Below are positions 11,118 to 23,749 of a stretch of 64,000 nucleotides of DNA, piece by piece; position 1 is the first letter of the stretch, and each line of letters starts with the position of its first letter. Both the position numbers and the translations under genes were made by a program. The DNA lies in the NCBI RefSeq assembly GCF_040954835.1, contig NC_090697.1:8541001-8605000 (forward strand), read 5' to 3'. The DNA comes from Lepisosteus oculatus. Lineage: Eukaryota; Chordata; Actinopteri; Semionotiformes; Lepisosteidae. The notes under the pieces were generated by a model that saw only the letters and a list, made by a program, of their open reading frames with translations, did no database searches and had not been told where the DNA came from.

Positions 11118-13006
11118 AATTCTTGAATGATCTAATGTATTTAGGGAACATTTCCTGGGTAAGGGTTCTGGACCTGTACCAGGATGTTTGTGAGTCCAAA
11201 TCCATACACTGCTGTTGTACCCTTGATCAAGCTTCACCCAGATTTCTCTCGTAAAATAACTAGCCATATGAATGGATGCAAATGTGTGTTGCCTTGGATA
11301 AAAGCTTTAGTGGAATAAATTAGTAATCTTAAACATAATGCCTGTGTGTTGGTCTTCAGGTAACAATTTAACAGTAATTGAAATGTGTGTAAACTCACTT
11401 CTGCCTGTATGTGTTGTTTAATTTGGCATCTGTGTGAGGCACTTCAGGAAAACAAATCCAGATCTTAGGACTTTAGGTTTCCAACTGCGATATTTTCAAA
11501 GCAAAATGTAATTTAATGACCTACTGCTGCGTAATAGCAATTTACAACAAACTGGGCTTAATTAGCAGGTAATATTTTGCAAATATATGTATTTTTTGCA
11601 AACTCCACATGTGGTCATGCATAGTCAATGAGATATTAATTTTAATTCGATACTAAAGCACTTCCAGACAAATAAAGGAGATTAATCTTGAAATATTGTT
11701 CTATTTCTGTGCTAAGAGATATTAAGGTTAATTCACTGATTTAAATTCACAGTCAATAAGAGCTACAGTATGTACATTAAAAAACACAGACCCGTGTATA
11801 AGAAAGTCAACTGGAAATGCATGATTTGTATTTGATCACAGCTTATTCACACTATGAATACTGTAGCCAGGACCAGTAATTTAGGAATGCAAGCAAGAGA
11901 AATGAGTAATCTAAAGGCACCAAAAAATAAAATACTGAATTACTTATTTCTGACTGATACGCAATTGGCTAGCTACATACAGTATGTAATAAAGGAACAG
12001 AACTCACAAAAGCAAAATTGATGAATAAGTCTGTTTGAATTAATGAAAGTAGTTGGTATTCAAATCATTACACTTATAATGCCTTCACTCCTCTTAAAGG
12101 TCTGTATCATGGAGACAGCTAAATACATTTTCTTGAGTCCATATGGCTTATTTGAATATCAATTCTGTACTCTAGGTGTGGGCTGCTTAGGTCTTTGTGT
12201 TAGGCCTCAGAACAGCCACAGCTGTCAGGAAAGTCTAAAACAATGTGCTGGAGAGAAAAAAAAAATATTAGCATTCAAGGCAGGTAGTGTTGAAAGCTAT
12301 AAATATAAGTGTTTTACAAAATAGTTCAAAAGACATGCTTTTTAGCAATTAATGGTTTTCAAAAGACAAAAATAGCAGAATTGTTGAAAGATAAAATGAA
12401 CTTGATATATTTAAATATTGAATTCAATAGAAATGTATCCACTTTGCGATACATCATCCCTAAACCCCAAAAATGTTCCTCCAATGCTGCTAAACATATT
12501 CATTAAAATATAATATATATGTTTTATTTTATCCATCCATTATTTTTTTAATTTGATTAAATGATACCTTTTACTTCATATTTGATTACTTATACAGTAT
12601 ATAAACCCACTGCTTTTTTTAATTTAGGCATACACGAAACTAGCACAAAAATAGTTTAGATTAATTTTCCATTAGTAACATAAACTAAAATAGTTTGAGT
12701 AGGTACAGGAGCTGCATCAGCATGTATAGGTTGCAACGAAACAGGTAAAGGTAAAGACCTGTATTTTAGTACATGAATGCTGAAAGGAAAAGAGACACAA
12801 ACTTTGGGTTGTGTAGCCTTCTTCTGGCCTCCTTCAGCCAAAACATGTCTCTTTGCCTTCCAGAACGCCTATACTAAAATACACCATTCTTGATTAATTC
12901 TTTATTTACAGTAAGTATAAGTCCCTCTCATCTACAGTACAAAACAAATCCTGCACACTCTGTATACTGTACACTCACCGGTCAAAATGTTAGGATTGTA
13001 TTTATA
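11118..13006. other. Intergenic, no gene recognised
   Basis: It is AT-rich. 11400-11720 is free of visible repeats and dense in TAAT/ATTA words. A stretch near 12800-12850 (TGTGTAGCCTTCTTCTGGCC) may be a distant relative of the 44.4-kb hairpin repeat. Confidence 0.45.
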
Positions 13007-13175
13007 TTCCATCCATCCACTTCCTAACCAAAGTATCCAACACTGAGCCATGGGGGAGTTGTAGCCTATCCTGACAAGATATCCTGGCAGATATAATGCA
13101 AGGTGGGATACATCTTGAATAGGTCACCAGTCCATTACAGGCCACATAGACACAAACATGTACGATAGTCCCAGA
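13007..13175 (-). mobile_element. tRNA-derived SINE tail fragment, minus strand
   Basis: CCATCCATCCACTTCCTAAC, GGGGGAGTTGTAGCCTATCC, GGATACATCTTGAATAGGTC and ACCAGTCCATTACAGGCCAC are the reverse of the 3' part of the V-SINE/Mermaid-like element seen complete at 6.3 kb. The tRNA head is absent. Confidence 0.72.
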
Positions 13176-16100
13176 ATCCAATTAATCTTTTATACCTTTG
13201 TGAAGTAGCCATGCTGTCTTTTTGTGCAGGTCATAGGGGCCTGAGCAGTTTCTCAATGTTCACTGGAAATTCTTGGTATACTGGACAGTTTGTGAACTTC
13301 GTGTCACAACAAATCACGACAAATCAATTCAGCACAGCGAAGGCTGAGAACGGCTTATTTCAGCATGTTGCACCTGGCAAACCCGAGGAAAGGTATCTGT
13401 CAATAAGGAATTTGCAAATGCTGAGAGTTAAGTGCAAACATAAAACAGCTTAATTCTAGTTTTAGCAATTATACTCCCAATAAGCAGAAACCACAGGGTA
13501 TGTGTCACAAAAGCACAGACTTGGGTAAACTGGCATTTTGACACTTGAGCCCAAACAGCATATCAATAATACCTACAGAGCTGTCAAAATTATTCTTAAC
13601 TACATCTTTCACATCATTATTTTGACAGTCAGGTGCAGACATCTTCAATTCTCGATTCTTCACAGTGTTCTTTAATTTTGCAGGCCTGGCATTTTAGAAC
13701 CAAATGTCTTTTCATTTTTCATTTCCAGTCATAGTCTTTGTCAACGTTATTTCAACCATTATATCTGTTCTCGTTCTGCTTAAACGGCCTCCTTACTCAG
13801 ATCTTACTAAATATTTGTTGTCTCATGTGTATGCTTATACTGTTAAATATTATATTAGAAAAATATTATATGTACAGGTTTTCAGCTCTTCTCTTCATCA
13901 CTTTCTCTAACAGTTTACGTTCAATATACTGTACCAAATAATAGAAATATAATTATCCTGTCATGTTTTGATTCTGAGACGAGGGGATATATTTTCAGTC
14001 ATACAATGATTGAAGCCCCGAAGATTAATATATTGACCCATGGTAACAGGGGCTGGAGAGTTTTTATAGCAAAGTATTTTTGAATTTTTGTCAGTAGCAT
14101 ATACTGTACATCATGTACAGTATATACATTTTAAAATGGGAAAAAAATGTCAAGGATGTGTTTTTTGTTGATCTTAAAGGATTGGTGTCCATAATCCTAT
14201 CAATAATAAAACTCCACCATAATAACAACAGCAACAACATAAGCAACAGCAACAAAACACAAAGGAATGAAGCAAGAAACACAATACTTGAACATTTTGA
14301 GATGAGACCTGAGGGTTTCATATGGTCTGTGCAGTTTGTTGATTGTGATCTAAAAATAAATAATAATTAAAATTGACTCCTTCCCGCAAGTGGGGCTAGG
14401 CATGGTCCCAACACTTACGAGGCTGGTTCAGTGGTTCAATACAGTACAGAGAAGCATGCAGACATGTCTGTTCCATAGTACAATTAAAGAAAATACAAGC
14501 CTCAAGTCCAGAACTGGTAATAGAAATATTTATGGGATAAAATCACTCTGAAGTCAAGTTCACTCACAACATGATCAGTTTGTTAGATCACTGAACAGTT
14601 GGAATTTATTTGCTAAACATTGTTCACAACTGAAGGCCAAATTGGAAGAAATGTCCGGTCTTGAGTAGGATGATATATACTTCCCCAGTCATAATTCATA
14701 ATGAGTACATTAAGTAAGTTACATCCTATAACTACTGTATCTTGGAATATACACAGACGCCGATCTGTCTGTCTAGGCACATATTGACTTTATTTGTAAT
14801 AAAGTACAAAAGCAAATTTACTTTCCTCCCAGGCTGTGGGTTTTTGGTGCCAGTAGTTTGGTGTCTTCCTGTGCGACAAAAAGCCAAGTATGTTGAGATT
14901 AGATTCTCCTCTCACATGTTCGGCAAGTAGAACTACAAACTGATGCCTTCAAACAGATGTTTTGGAGTTCCTCAATGCAGACATGACAAAACGAGGAATT
15001 CCTTTATCCCACATTCATTCAAACTACTCAATAAAAGAGTTCACAATAAAGGAGTACTGGTTTCTAGTGTCTCCGGGTGGTGTGAGGCATCATCCTGTAA
15101 TTGTGATATGTATTGATTGACAGATTTTATGTATTGTTATTTATTTTTAAAGGAATCTTTATTTGTACTGTGTTTGTGGGTTTCTGTATATCTAAACCAT
15201 AGCTACTTAGATTTAAAACACATTTCTGAGAAATCGGACAATTAAGTATCATATCATACTCTGTTTAGAATATATGATTCCTTGTATTTATATTTGTGCA
15301 AATAGGGTGTTAGAAAAATAGAGGGTTACAAAACATAGACTGCAGTAACCAAGCAGGATAAGCAATATGTAAAATAAATAATCATAACCCTCAAATTGTA
15401 AAAGATATGCTTTTGCTCTCTGGCCCAGCTCTGGTGCAAGAGTTGTTAGTCAAGAGACACTGGGATAAATGCATATTTATTAATATTGACAATAACAGAA
15501 ACAGCAACAGCACACTACATAAAACATTCAAGTTACTGTTTACAAACAAGGTGTCCCAGACTCACCTGAAACAAAACCCAGACTGCTGTCAAGAATTCAA
15601 AATCCTATATAACACTTGCACAGACTAACAAGAGAGATAAACCTGCCTTCTAAATAAAAGAAAATGTAATCTACAATTAAATATCTCTATATATATAAAA
15701 ATGAGGATGCTACAAATTGAATGGAACCCTATCTTCCTATTCTAAAAATTTCACCTTCTAACCAGGAGAGACCATTTTCACTTAGGGATTCTCTATACAG
15801 GAAATCTGAGTTATTTAAAAAAAAGACAGAATGTCAAGCTCCCTTAACGAGGTTAAAATAATAAAATATAATCTGGTCGGTACGGTTGAGCCGAAACAGG
15901 ATCTCTTGCCTTCGCTGTCTACCTTATTCTCTCCCCTGTGTTCTTCCCCCAGTCACCTTCTCTCACTGTATCCCGTTTTCCTAGACTGCTGATGACACTC
16001 AATGATTTACCAAGAACTGAACTAATCAAGGCAAACCTTAAGATATCTTTAATCAACGTGTCTCAGGCCCCCTACAATCCAGGAAACACATCAGTTCCTG

Positions 16101-16344
16101 CTTGTGTTGAAGTTCCTGAGAACTGCCAATGTTGACAGTAGGTCAGGACAGTAGTTGTCCTTAGGTCCCTGAACAACTCAATAGCTGTAGCAGTATGAAG
16201 CTTTTCATCACAAAGGATCCCAAATTGCTTTTCTTAGTGGGATCCTCTTTTTCCAACCACTGAAGTGCAGCTCAACCAATGGGTTATATGCGACAGCCAT
16301 TTTACACCAGCGGTACCACCAACAAACTGAGAACATGCTTCAGT
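13176..16344. other. Intergenic, mostly AT-rich
   Basis: No gene is recognised. It contains the palindrome at 14.1 kb. 15900-16140 is less AT-rich, without recognisable content. Confidence 0.45.
14099..14125. repeat. Perfect 13-bp palindrome around one base
   Basis: ATATACTGTACAT and ATGTACAGTATAT flank a single C. It contains both versions of the recurring TAC(A/T)GTA word. Confidence 0.95.
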
Positions 16345-16768
16345 TGTCACAGAATAGTAGGGAGGACCCTATGCAGAAACCAGAACGACATCCAGAGGTG
16401 TAGTCGAGTGAGCAATCCGAGGTCCGTTAGCCGTAGGTAATCAAGCCGGGCAAAAGTACAAAACCAGAAGCGGAGCCGGAAGCCGTGAGGAAGCCGAGAG
16501 TCAAGACCAGGACGATCAGTAAAATGCCAAAACCGAAACCAGGAGATGTCATCAGGGAACAAACCAGGGTCGGTAAGCCAATAACCAACTAGAAAGCCAC
16601 AGCAATAAGAAGAGTAGCTCTAGCCAGGTAAATCCTAATACCGAGCAGAGGGAAGTGTGTAAAGCAGCCTTAAATAGGCTAAATTGGCTAATTAGGAACC
16701 GTGCTGGATTGACGAGTCCTCGGGGGGCGTGGCGTAACATCAACAGAAGAAACACGGACAGACTGTGA
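16345..16768 (-). mobile_element. Solo-LTR-like or short non-autonomous element
   Basis: It begins TGTCACAGAATAG and ends ACTGTGA, with flanks TCAGT and TCAGC (four of five identical). The interior is rich in AACCAGAA/CAAGACCAGGA words and a TTAAATAGGCTAAATTGGC block read as promoter-like on the minus strand. The family is not recognised with certainty. Confidence 0.5.
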
Positions 16769-17439
16769 TCAGCTCAGGTCCATACCGGCAAACAGCCATT
16801 TTCGTTTATGTAGGATGCTGTTTTAGTGTCTTCATTATTTCAGAAATTCTGGTGTGAGCACAAGCTCTGAAGTTAGCCACTTCATGGGTCTTGTGGTTTC
16901 TTCTATCAAATTTAAACAGGAAAACCTTTTTGTACTCTTGGGTATAAATGCCTTCATTAACAAAGGGATAACAATCACTCAATCATCAATTAGCCAGTTA
17001 CTAATTACAAGTAAAAAAGAAAATGTGTGTTTAAATCGTTAAAGATGTTCAACATGTGAAAGAAATTAAATAAACTGAAAGGTGGGGGAAAAAGTGACAA
17101 TAAGTAAAGGAACACCAATGGCTGTAAGCAGTCGGAGTGCTGGTTCTCATACGCTTTTGTTTTGTTTTGTTTGGTCTGAAAAATCAATACACATCCAAAC
17201 AGAGATGGTGGGCTCTTCCACTGTTTTGGTGCAATTGTGTTTAATAATCTCAAGTGGCACATCAACATCAATATCATTGTGCACAAATCGTCAATGTTTC
17301 TCCGTGGACAGCTTAAAAAATGTATGTGTGTACAGCAGGATATTGGAAAGACCAAGAGAGAGACAGAAAATAATATTGCAGTTGAAGCTAAAATAAATAA
17401 TAAAAGGACTTTTTATTATCACAGCACAATATCAACTAA

Positions 17440-17890
17440 GGTGTCTTGGAGTTAAAAAATACATTACAGGACAGATTTTACTGCTCTGAAATCAGTCCAG
17501 AAGAGATCACCCAGATAGATTCTCAAAGGAATGACCACCTGAAAGAACAGAAACGTTTTAGTCTTGAACAAAGAAGACTACAGGGGGGTCTGATTCAGCT
17601 ATTCAAGGCACTGACAAAGTCAAGCCGATGGGCTTTAAAACTGGTGACATAAAAAATGAGGGACAACAGTTGATACTTCCTGGTAGAGCGTTTAAAACCA
17701 ACAATAGGACACAAAGGATTGTGGGAGTATGGAACAATCTACCTTCTGTAGCCTCACTGTCGAATCTGACACCTCTTTTCTGTCAAGAAACAGCTGGATG
17801 AGATCCTTGAACCTATTAGCTACTGGCTTACACAGTAAGGAAGATAGGTAGATAGGCCTCCTCTTATCTGTTAAACATTCTCATGTTTTT
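17440..17890 (+). mobile_element. CR1-like LINE 3' fragment
   Basis: The plus strand encodes KEQKRFSLEQRRLQGGLIQL and after breaks a KNSWMRSLN-like end, then a 3' UTR with AGGCCTCCTCTTATCTGTTA. It is the same C-terminal region as in the 20.0-kb copy, so the two are related but separate insertions. Confidence 0.75.
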
Positions 17891-19049
17891 TTTTAAGTCA
17901 TGAGTTAGTGCTACCGTGTGACTTTTGTATATATTGTATTATATGTGTGCTTACAGTTTCTCTTACAGTGTGGTTTGAAAATATATCACAAAATTATTAA
18001 CACCAGCCTACCTTTCTAGCACCTAAATATCACAGGCTATGATTCACTACCTCCTGCAACACAGTATATAAAACAGACTTTCAGCAAAACACGGCCTATT
18101 GTTGCTGATCGGACTCTCTTATCCTGCAACATGGTTGTCTTCCAACCAGGGAATGCTATTGACCTATGGAAGTTAAACTAATTTTCACAGGATCCTACTT
18201 CTTTCTCATTCTAGATTATTGCATGAGAAGCTCATTTCACATAAGCTTCTCATGCACTTTTGTCTATAGCAGTCATTTTATAAGCGCATTCATGTACTGC
18301 AATGCAATGGAAATGTTCGAATATAGTACATAAATAAGATATACTGACATGTTTTTATTTACAGTGTAATACAATGAGTTTGTTCCATCATAGCATTGAA
18401 TTAAGTTATTGTTCGCAATATGCAGATTGCCAGATTTTTATTACATTACAAGTTTACATTTGAAAAACTTAAATTTTAAGAAAAGATTGTGATGTGAAAA
18501 ATGCCCAACATTTTAACATACAGAATCAGATTTACTACTTTTGGTTTAATATCCCATTTAAAAAAATGGTACCACTGACAGCATGTCTCTTGGCACCATA
18601 CCTGTGAATAACAGGGAGTTTCAGATCAAGAGATGAGCGCCCTCTACTGGCAAAGCAACAACAGTGGCAATGGCAAAATGATTTCCTTCTGCCAAATACT
18701 CAGTCTGAGATAGCTTAAAATCATAACCCATCAACATGACAGGGCTGTTTCAGTACTTTGTTCTCTTTACCTCAATTTCAATGTTTCAAACAGCTTATTA
18801 GCTGTGAGATACCATTTTCTAGTACAGAAGATTTGTGAGAGTAGGACAATAGTTGTTAAGACCATCAGGGTGCAGGACAGAGCAAGAGGGCCTAGTATGA
18901 AATTGTTATATCACATGCAATTCATACACTTGAGCTGCAGGTCTTACTTTGTAATGCATAGAACGGAGGTAATGCAAAATGTTTTTTCTTTGGACCCCCT
19001 ACATCTCTTACATGCTGTAAGCCAGCAGCCATTTCACTCTGCAACTCAC

Positions 19050-19597
19050 AACTGGCAGCCCACTGAAGGTCAGCAGATGTGAGCCTGGTCAGTACCTGGA
19101 TGGGAGACCTCCTGGGAAAAACTAAGGCTGCTGCTGGAAGAGGTGTTAGAGAGGCCAGCAGGGGGCGCTCACCCTGCGGTCCATGTGGGTCCTAATGCTC
19201 CAGTACAGTGACGGGGACACTATACTGTAAACAGGCGCCGTCCTTCGGATGAGACGTAAAACCGAGGTCCTAAATCTCTGTGGTCATTAGAAATCCCAGG
19301 GCGTTTCTTCAAAAGAGTAGGGGGTGTAACCCCGGCGCCCTGGCCAAATTTCCCATTGGCCTTCACCTATCATGGCCTCCTAATAATCCCCATCTATGAA
19401 TTGGTTTCATTACTCTGCTGTCCTCCTCACTGATAGCAGAGGTGTGGTGAGCGTTCTGGCGCACTATGGCTCCTGTCGCACCATCCAGGTGGGGCTGCAC
19501 ACTGGTGGTGGTGGAGGGGTCCCCATTACCTGTAAAGGGCTTTGAGTGGAGTGTCCAGAAGAGCGCTATATAAGTGTAAGCAATTATTATTATAACC
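19050..19597 (+). mobile_element. 5S rRNA-headed SINE, best-preserved copy
   Basis: The head GAGCCTGGTCAGTACCTGGA, TGGGAGACCTCCTGGGAA corresponds to the 3' half of vertebrate 5S rRNA (internal promoter and 3' stem). The body holds the GCCAGCAGGGGGCGCTCACC block, AATCCCAGGGCGTTTCTTC, GGGTGTAACCCCGGCGCC, CATGGCCTCCTAATAATCCC and GGTGGGGCTGCACACTGGTG. The tail is AGCGCTATATAAGTGTAAGC with ATTATTATT. The 5S-derived head places it in the SINE3 class; family name uncertain. Confidence 0.88.
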
Positions 19598-20039
19598 TCA
19601 GAAAACATCCCCTCTGCTTTGAAGCTGGAAATGTTGACACTGCCAGGTGTCACAGACCCTATCTAGACTTCTTAGAGACACTTCCTAGTCACCTATAGCT
19701 GTAACAAAGTCATGTCGTGTCATTTGCCAACCACTTTAACCGACTTGAACTGTTCTCATGCAATATATCGTAATATAACCTGAAGCTGGATTGAACCTTA
19801 AAGTTCATTCTAAATTTTGTAAGCCAGTGAAAAACAATACCCTTGGAATGATAGCATAGGGTCAACAGTAATACAAATGTATTTAAATTCCATCATTTTA
19901 AGTGTCTGATTTCAGTTCCATCAACTGAAGTCACCAATGTGACTGATGTTGTGAGACTGTGAGTATAATCTTAATCTTAAAAATGTTTATCTTCACTTTA
20001 TCTTAATAATTTAATATCTAGAAGCAATGAAAAACACAA

Positions 20040-20845
20040 TACTTGAGTTTAAGAGTTTAATATTCTTAAACTCTCCAATGCACTGGTAAGACCGTTTCTA
20101 GAATAGTGTGTTAGGTTTTGGTCACTCTACCACAGAAAAGACCTTATAATGTGAAAAAGAGTTCAGAGAAGAGCACAAAAATGATTGCTGGTCTCGGGGG
20201 AAGTCATAAAACCGACTGTCGTATCTGTCATATATGGACAGTATATGGACAAGTTGAGGCAGATAAATCTCTTCAGTCTAGAACAGAGAAGACTTGATCC
20301 AATTACATTCAATCCTAAGGGATATACAGTGACTATCTGAAAAACTCACCCCCCCTGCACTATGGGGAAGCTTTGCTGCATCAGGGCCTGGAAGACTTGT
20401 GAACAAAGAGGGCAAAATAGATACAGCAAAGTGCAGAAACCCCGGAGGAAAACCGGCTGAGGGTTTATTTTTATAAATAAATTAAGGAGGATCCAAAGAA
20501 TTTTATTTTCACCTTGACATTATAGACTGTTTTGTGTCAATCAATGGCAAAAATAATGCCATATGCCATAATGTAACACAAAAGAACGCGAAAAGGTCAT
20601 TATATGTTCAACCTAGAGGACTGTTTCACACCCCGTAGTGAGAGAAGCACACAGGATCACAGCTGTAAACTTCGGTGGGATTTGTTTAAGAAAGAGAAGG
20701 GGGGTGCCCAGGTAGATGATTGAGGCCCAAACTTTTTATAAATGACCGAATTACTTTTTAGACTCAATGGACTACAAAATACAGAAGACGGGCTGAACAG
20801 CCCCTCTCATTTGCAGACCTTTCTTATGTTCTTATGCTTATACTC
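20040..20845 (+). mobile_element. CR1-like LINE 3' part, interrupted by a Tc1 fragment
   Basis: Plus-strand frames give LVRPFLE, then KRVQRRAQK and INLFSLEQRRL, the C-terminal signature of CR1-type reverse transcriptase proteins. At 20755-20840 the 3' UTR appears (GAACAGCCCCTCTCATTTGC, TTTCTTATGTTCTTATGC), a usual CR1-like ending. Stops and frameshifts are frequent. Confidence 0.78.
20345..20600 (+). mobile_element. Tc1/mariner-like transposon fragment nested in the CR1
   Basis: The plus strand encodes WGSFAASGPGRLVN at 20358-20401, the strongly conserved block of fish Tc1 transposases. It is followed by a short collinear stretch and then the 3' non-coding end (CACCTTGACATTATAGACTG, TTTTGTGTCAATC). 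The rest of the transposase is missing. Confidence 0.72.
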
Positions 20846-20849
20846 AATG

Positions 20850-22279
20850 GCCCAGGTAAACGAGCCCTGTCATCTTGCAGAAAATCAATACTGTGAAATG
20901 CCATTACCAGCCAGTCCCCACAGGCTGTACAAGCTCTTCAAAACATCAAAACCATTTTTCTCTACGCTATGAGATATGGGCATCCAAGAATCATTTTTAA
21001 TTCCAGAGTGTCTCGCGGTAACAGCATTAAGTGGAGCATAAAGTTTAAAGAGCAAGAGGTACAAGGACAAACATGAGTGCTGTCACAAAATGAGGGCAAT
21101 ATGTACAGTATACAGTATATATATATCAAGTTTAAAGTAAATGTACATACAAGGACCTGTGTATGCAAGGATGGAAGGCTAATGGGTCTGGGATTTTAGA
21201 AATCTCTTTAGATGCAGAGTAAACATTTACGTAATGAACTTAATTAACACCAGATCTAATCTGAAGCACACAAGAAACAATCTGAAGGCCTTAGCCTTAC
21301 GAATCATCTTAACACTTAATACTAAACTCTGTCCATCATTGCCTCGCTCTTCAAATACTAGGCTAATAATCCTCTTGCAAAAAGGTTTGCCATTTTCTTG
21401 AGGTAACCTAGCAACACATTTTGAAAAAAGGGAAAGATGACCAGTTTTAGTTAGAGATAGTTACAGTATTTGTATATTGTGCTACTGGATCATAAGGATC
21501 AGTTAAAGACACAATTAAATCGTAGCTCGCCTTATGAAATATCTGAAAGGCAAAGGTTAAAATGACAGGGTGATTAATCAATCCATTACAAACCACATTA
21601 TGACCCTGTCAATTTTTCAGTTGTGTCATAGCCTGTATTGACACTGTGCTATACAGTATTATGCACAAAGGAAAAAAGTTAAAAATAAATTTCAAAACTG
21701 TCACGAAAGATTTCTCCTTTAACATACACCCACAGAATGGTACTCGATGGGCTTCTGTGTCCTTGGAGCTATCAATCTGTAAGGGCAGTGCATCACAGTC
21801 TCAGCTGTTTAACTCTATTCCCATGAAACTGCATGCGTGGATGTGATTTTTAAACAGCTCAGGCTGTACATTACCAAAGTATACAGCAGGTCTCTGTGAC
21901 TCCTAATACCTAATATACTAAGAGAAAGGGAAGCATCTCACTAAAGAACAGCGGAAATGATCACAATAACATAGAGCCTCGGTATATTGACGTGCCACAG
22001 ACAACCACAGGCGCCACTGCAGTCTCATGTACTGCTCTTACTTGCACTGACTCTCCTATATTATATCAATTACATCTATCAGCTGCTCACTGTGTCTGAT
22101 CAATGCAGGAACTCAGCGAACAGCTGTTATTTATACAGTATTAATTTTTACTGTTCATAGTTATTTGCTCAGAGAACGAGTGGCTTTATTATTGCCAAGG
22201 GGACAATTTGTTTTACAGCAACAGACAAAATAAAGAAAAAAATGAGAACTTAAACCTGTTGTGAGGCCACAGATTTAGT
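20850..22279. other. Intergenic, no gene recognised
   Basis: It is AT-rich and contains a run of TACAGTATACAGTATATATA at about 21104. Nothing else is assignable. Confidence 0.5.
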
Positions 22280-23740
22280 GGCCACCACTTTGTCCTTCAC
22301 AGCCTTCTGGGGAACTTTTTTGCACTTTTGCAGGCACTCTCCTCGGAGATTGGTGATATTCTAGGCTCCACTCATCCGGGTGGCAGGACACGTGAGGCCA
22401 CGTTGTCAGAGACTTCCGGGCCCTTGATTCGTGGACTCTCTGATCCCACGCCTCCAGCTCACTCAGGCCACTCCTCTGAGATCGTACTGGGGGTCTCTCA
22501 CTTTGAGGAATCCTTGGCTCGCAGATTCCCCGGGCTCGAAGAGCTCCAGCTCCGGCTCTCGCCCTCTGGATAGTCCCTTTTGGAAACTCCATGGAGCCGT
22601 GGAGTCTCCAACTCCCAGATGTCACACTCTCTACACTGGAGCCTCCTGCTCCTCCACACTATAACAGCTACTGGTCCTCTCGCGATCAGTCAGGCCTCAG
22701 GTTTCCAGGTAGGGCCTCCTGACGCCACAGGGCTGGACCTCGCACACACAGGGCGAGAGCCCCACTCTCGCACTCCAGCCTCTTACTCCAACTACATACC
22801 CCGACTCTCTTATCGCACTTCACCACTCGTGCCGAGACTCAACGCGATTTCCTTAACTTAACGCTCATTCCCACAATCTCTCTGGCACCTCACTCCAGGT
22901 TGTGTACATTCGCTCGTGCCCAGCCATCACTGAGCTTCACCAACACACTGTGTAGCATCAGTTCCTCCCTCTCCTGGCCGCCACCACTCGCTCAACACCA
23001 GAGGTCTGCAGCCAGACGGACCCCACTCTCTCCCCCAGTACCCCGAATCACCTCGGGGAGGGTCTGTCTACTAACTTGCTAAACTCATACAAACTCACAG
23101 GGTCAGTGCACATACAGACAGTGCTGCTCTCACTCCACAGCAGGTTGCTGTCCCTTTACATATCTGAGCATCTTCCCAGTGGACAATCCAACTGGACCAT
23201 CCTCTCCAGGACTGTCGCTCTTCCCAGTGGACAATCCAACTGGACCATCCTCTCCAGGACTGTCGCTCTTCCCAGTGGACAATCCAACTGGACCATCCCC
23301 TCCAGGACTGTCGCTCTTCCCAGTGGACAATCCAACTGGACCATCCTCTCCAGGACTGTCGCTCTTCCCAGTGGACAATCCAACTGGACCATCCCCTCCA
23401 GGATTGTCGCTTTTCCCAATCCCTTCCAGGTTTAAGGCTCCAGAGTTCTTACAGTGATCTTTCTGCAATCTTCTCTGAGATTGTTGGTCTTTCTCTTTCT
23501 TTCTGCAGACACTCGCACCAGGAGTTCCTCACGCTCGCTGCTGTCCTGCTCCGGCCTGGCTCTCTCGCTGCTGAGCCTCCCTGTACGACTGCGGTCTTCC
23601 TGGCCTGCAGCGCACTCTGGACTGTGGCCTTGCTTGAAGTGTTCGGCATTCTATTCAAGAGTTCACAGAGTTCACACGTCTGAGAATCGTTAGCCCTTAA
23701 ACCCCACTCGGCTGTGGTCACCCTGCATGTCTCCATCCTG
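22280..23740. other. C+T-rich island of unknown origin containing the minisatellite
   Basis: It is markedly more GC-rich than its flanks and strand-asymmetric (rich in CTC/CCA), with overlapping open frames of 60-119 codons on both strands. No splice pattern, start context or protein family was recognised. It may be an internal part of a retroelement. Confidence 0.4.
23172..23411 (+). repeat. 48-bp minisatellite, five units
   Basis: Unit starts fall at 23172, 23220, 23268, 23316 and 23364, exactly 48 bp apart, with only a C/T exchange between units. Because 48 is divisible by three, every open frame through it encodes a 16-residue repeat on both strands. A degraded sixth unit follows. Confidence 0.95.
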
Positions 23741-23749
23741 CGCATATGA

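Noticed and set aside
23172-23411. Possible CRISPR-like array
   Set aside because: The units are contiguous with no variable spacers, and the context is a vertebrate genome. It is a minisatellite.
23076-23468. Open frames encoding 16-residue repeats on both strands
   Set aside because: They follow from a 48-bp minisatellite whose length is a multiple of three; there is no start context or flanking coding signal.
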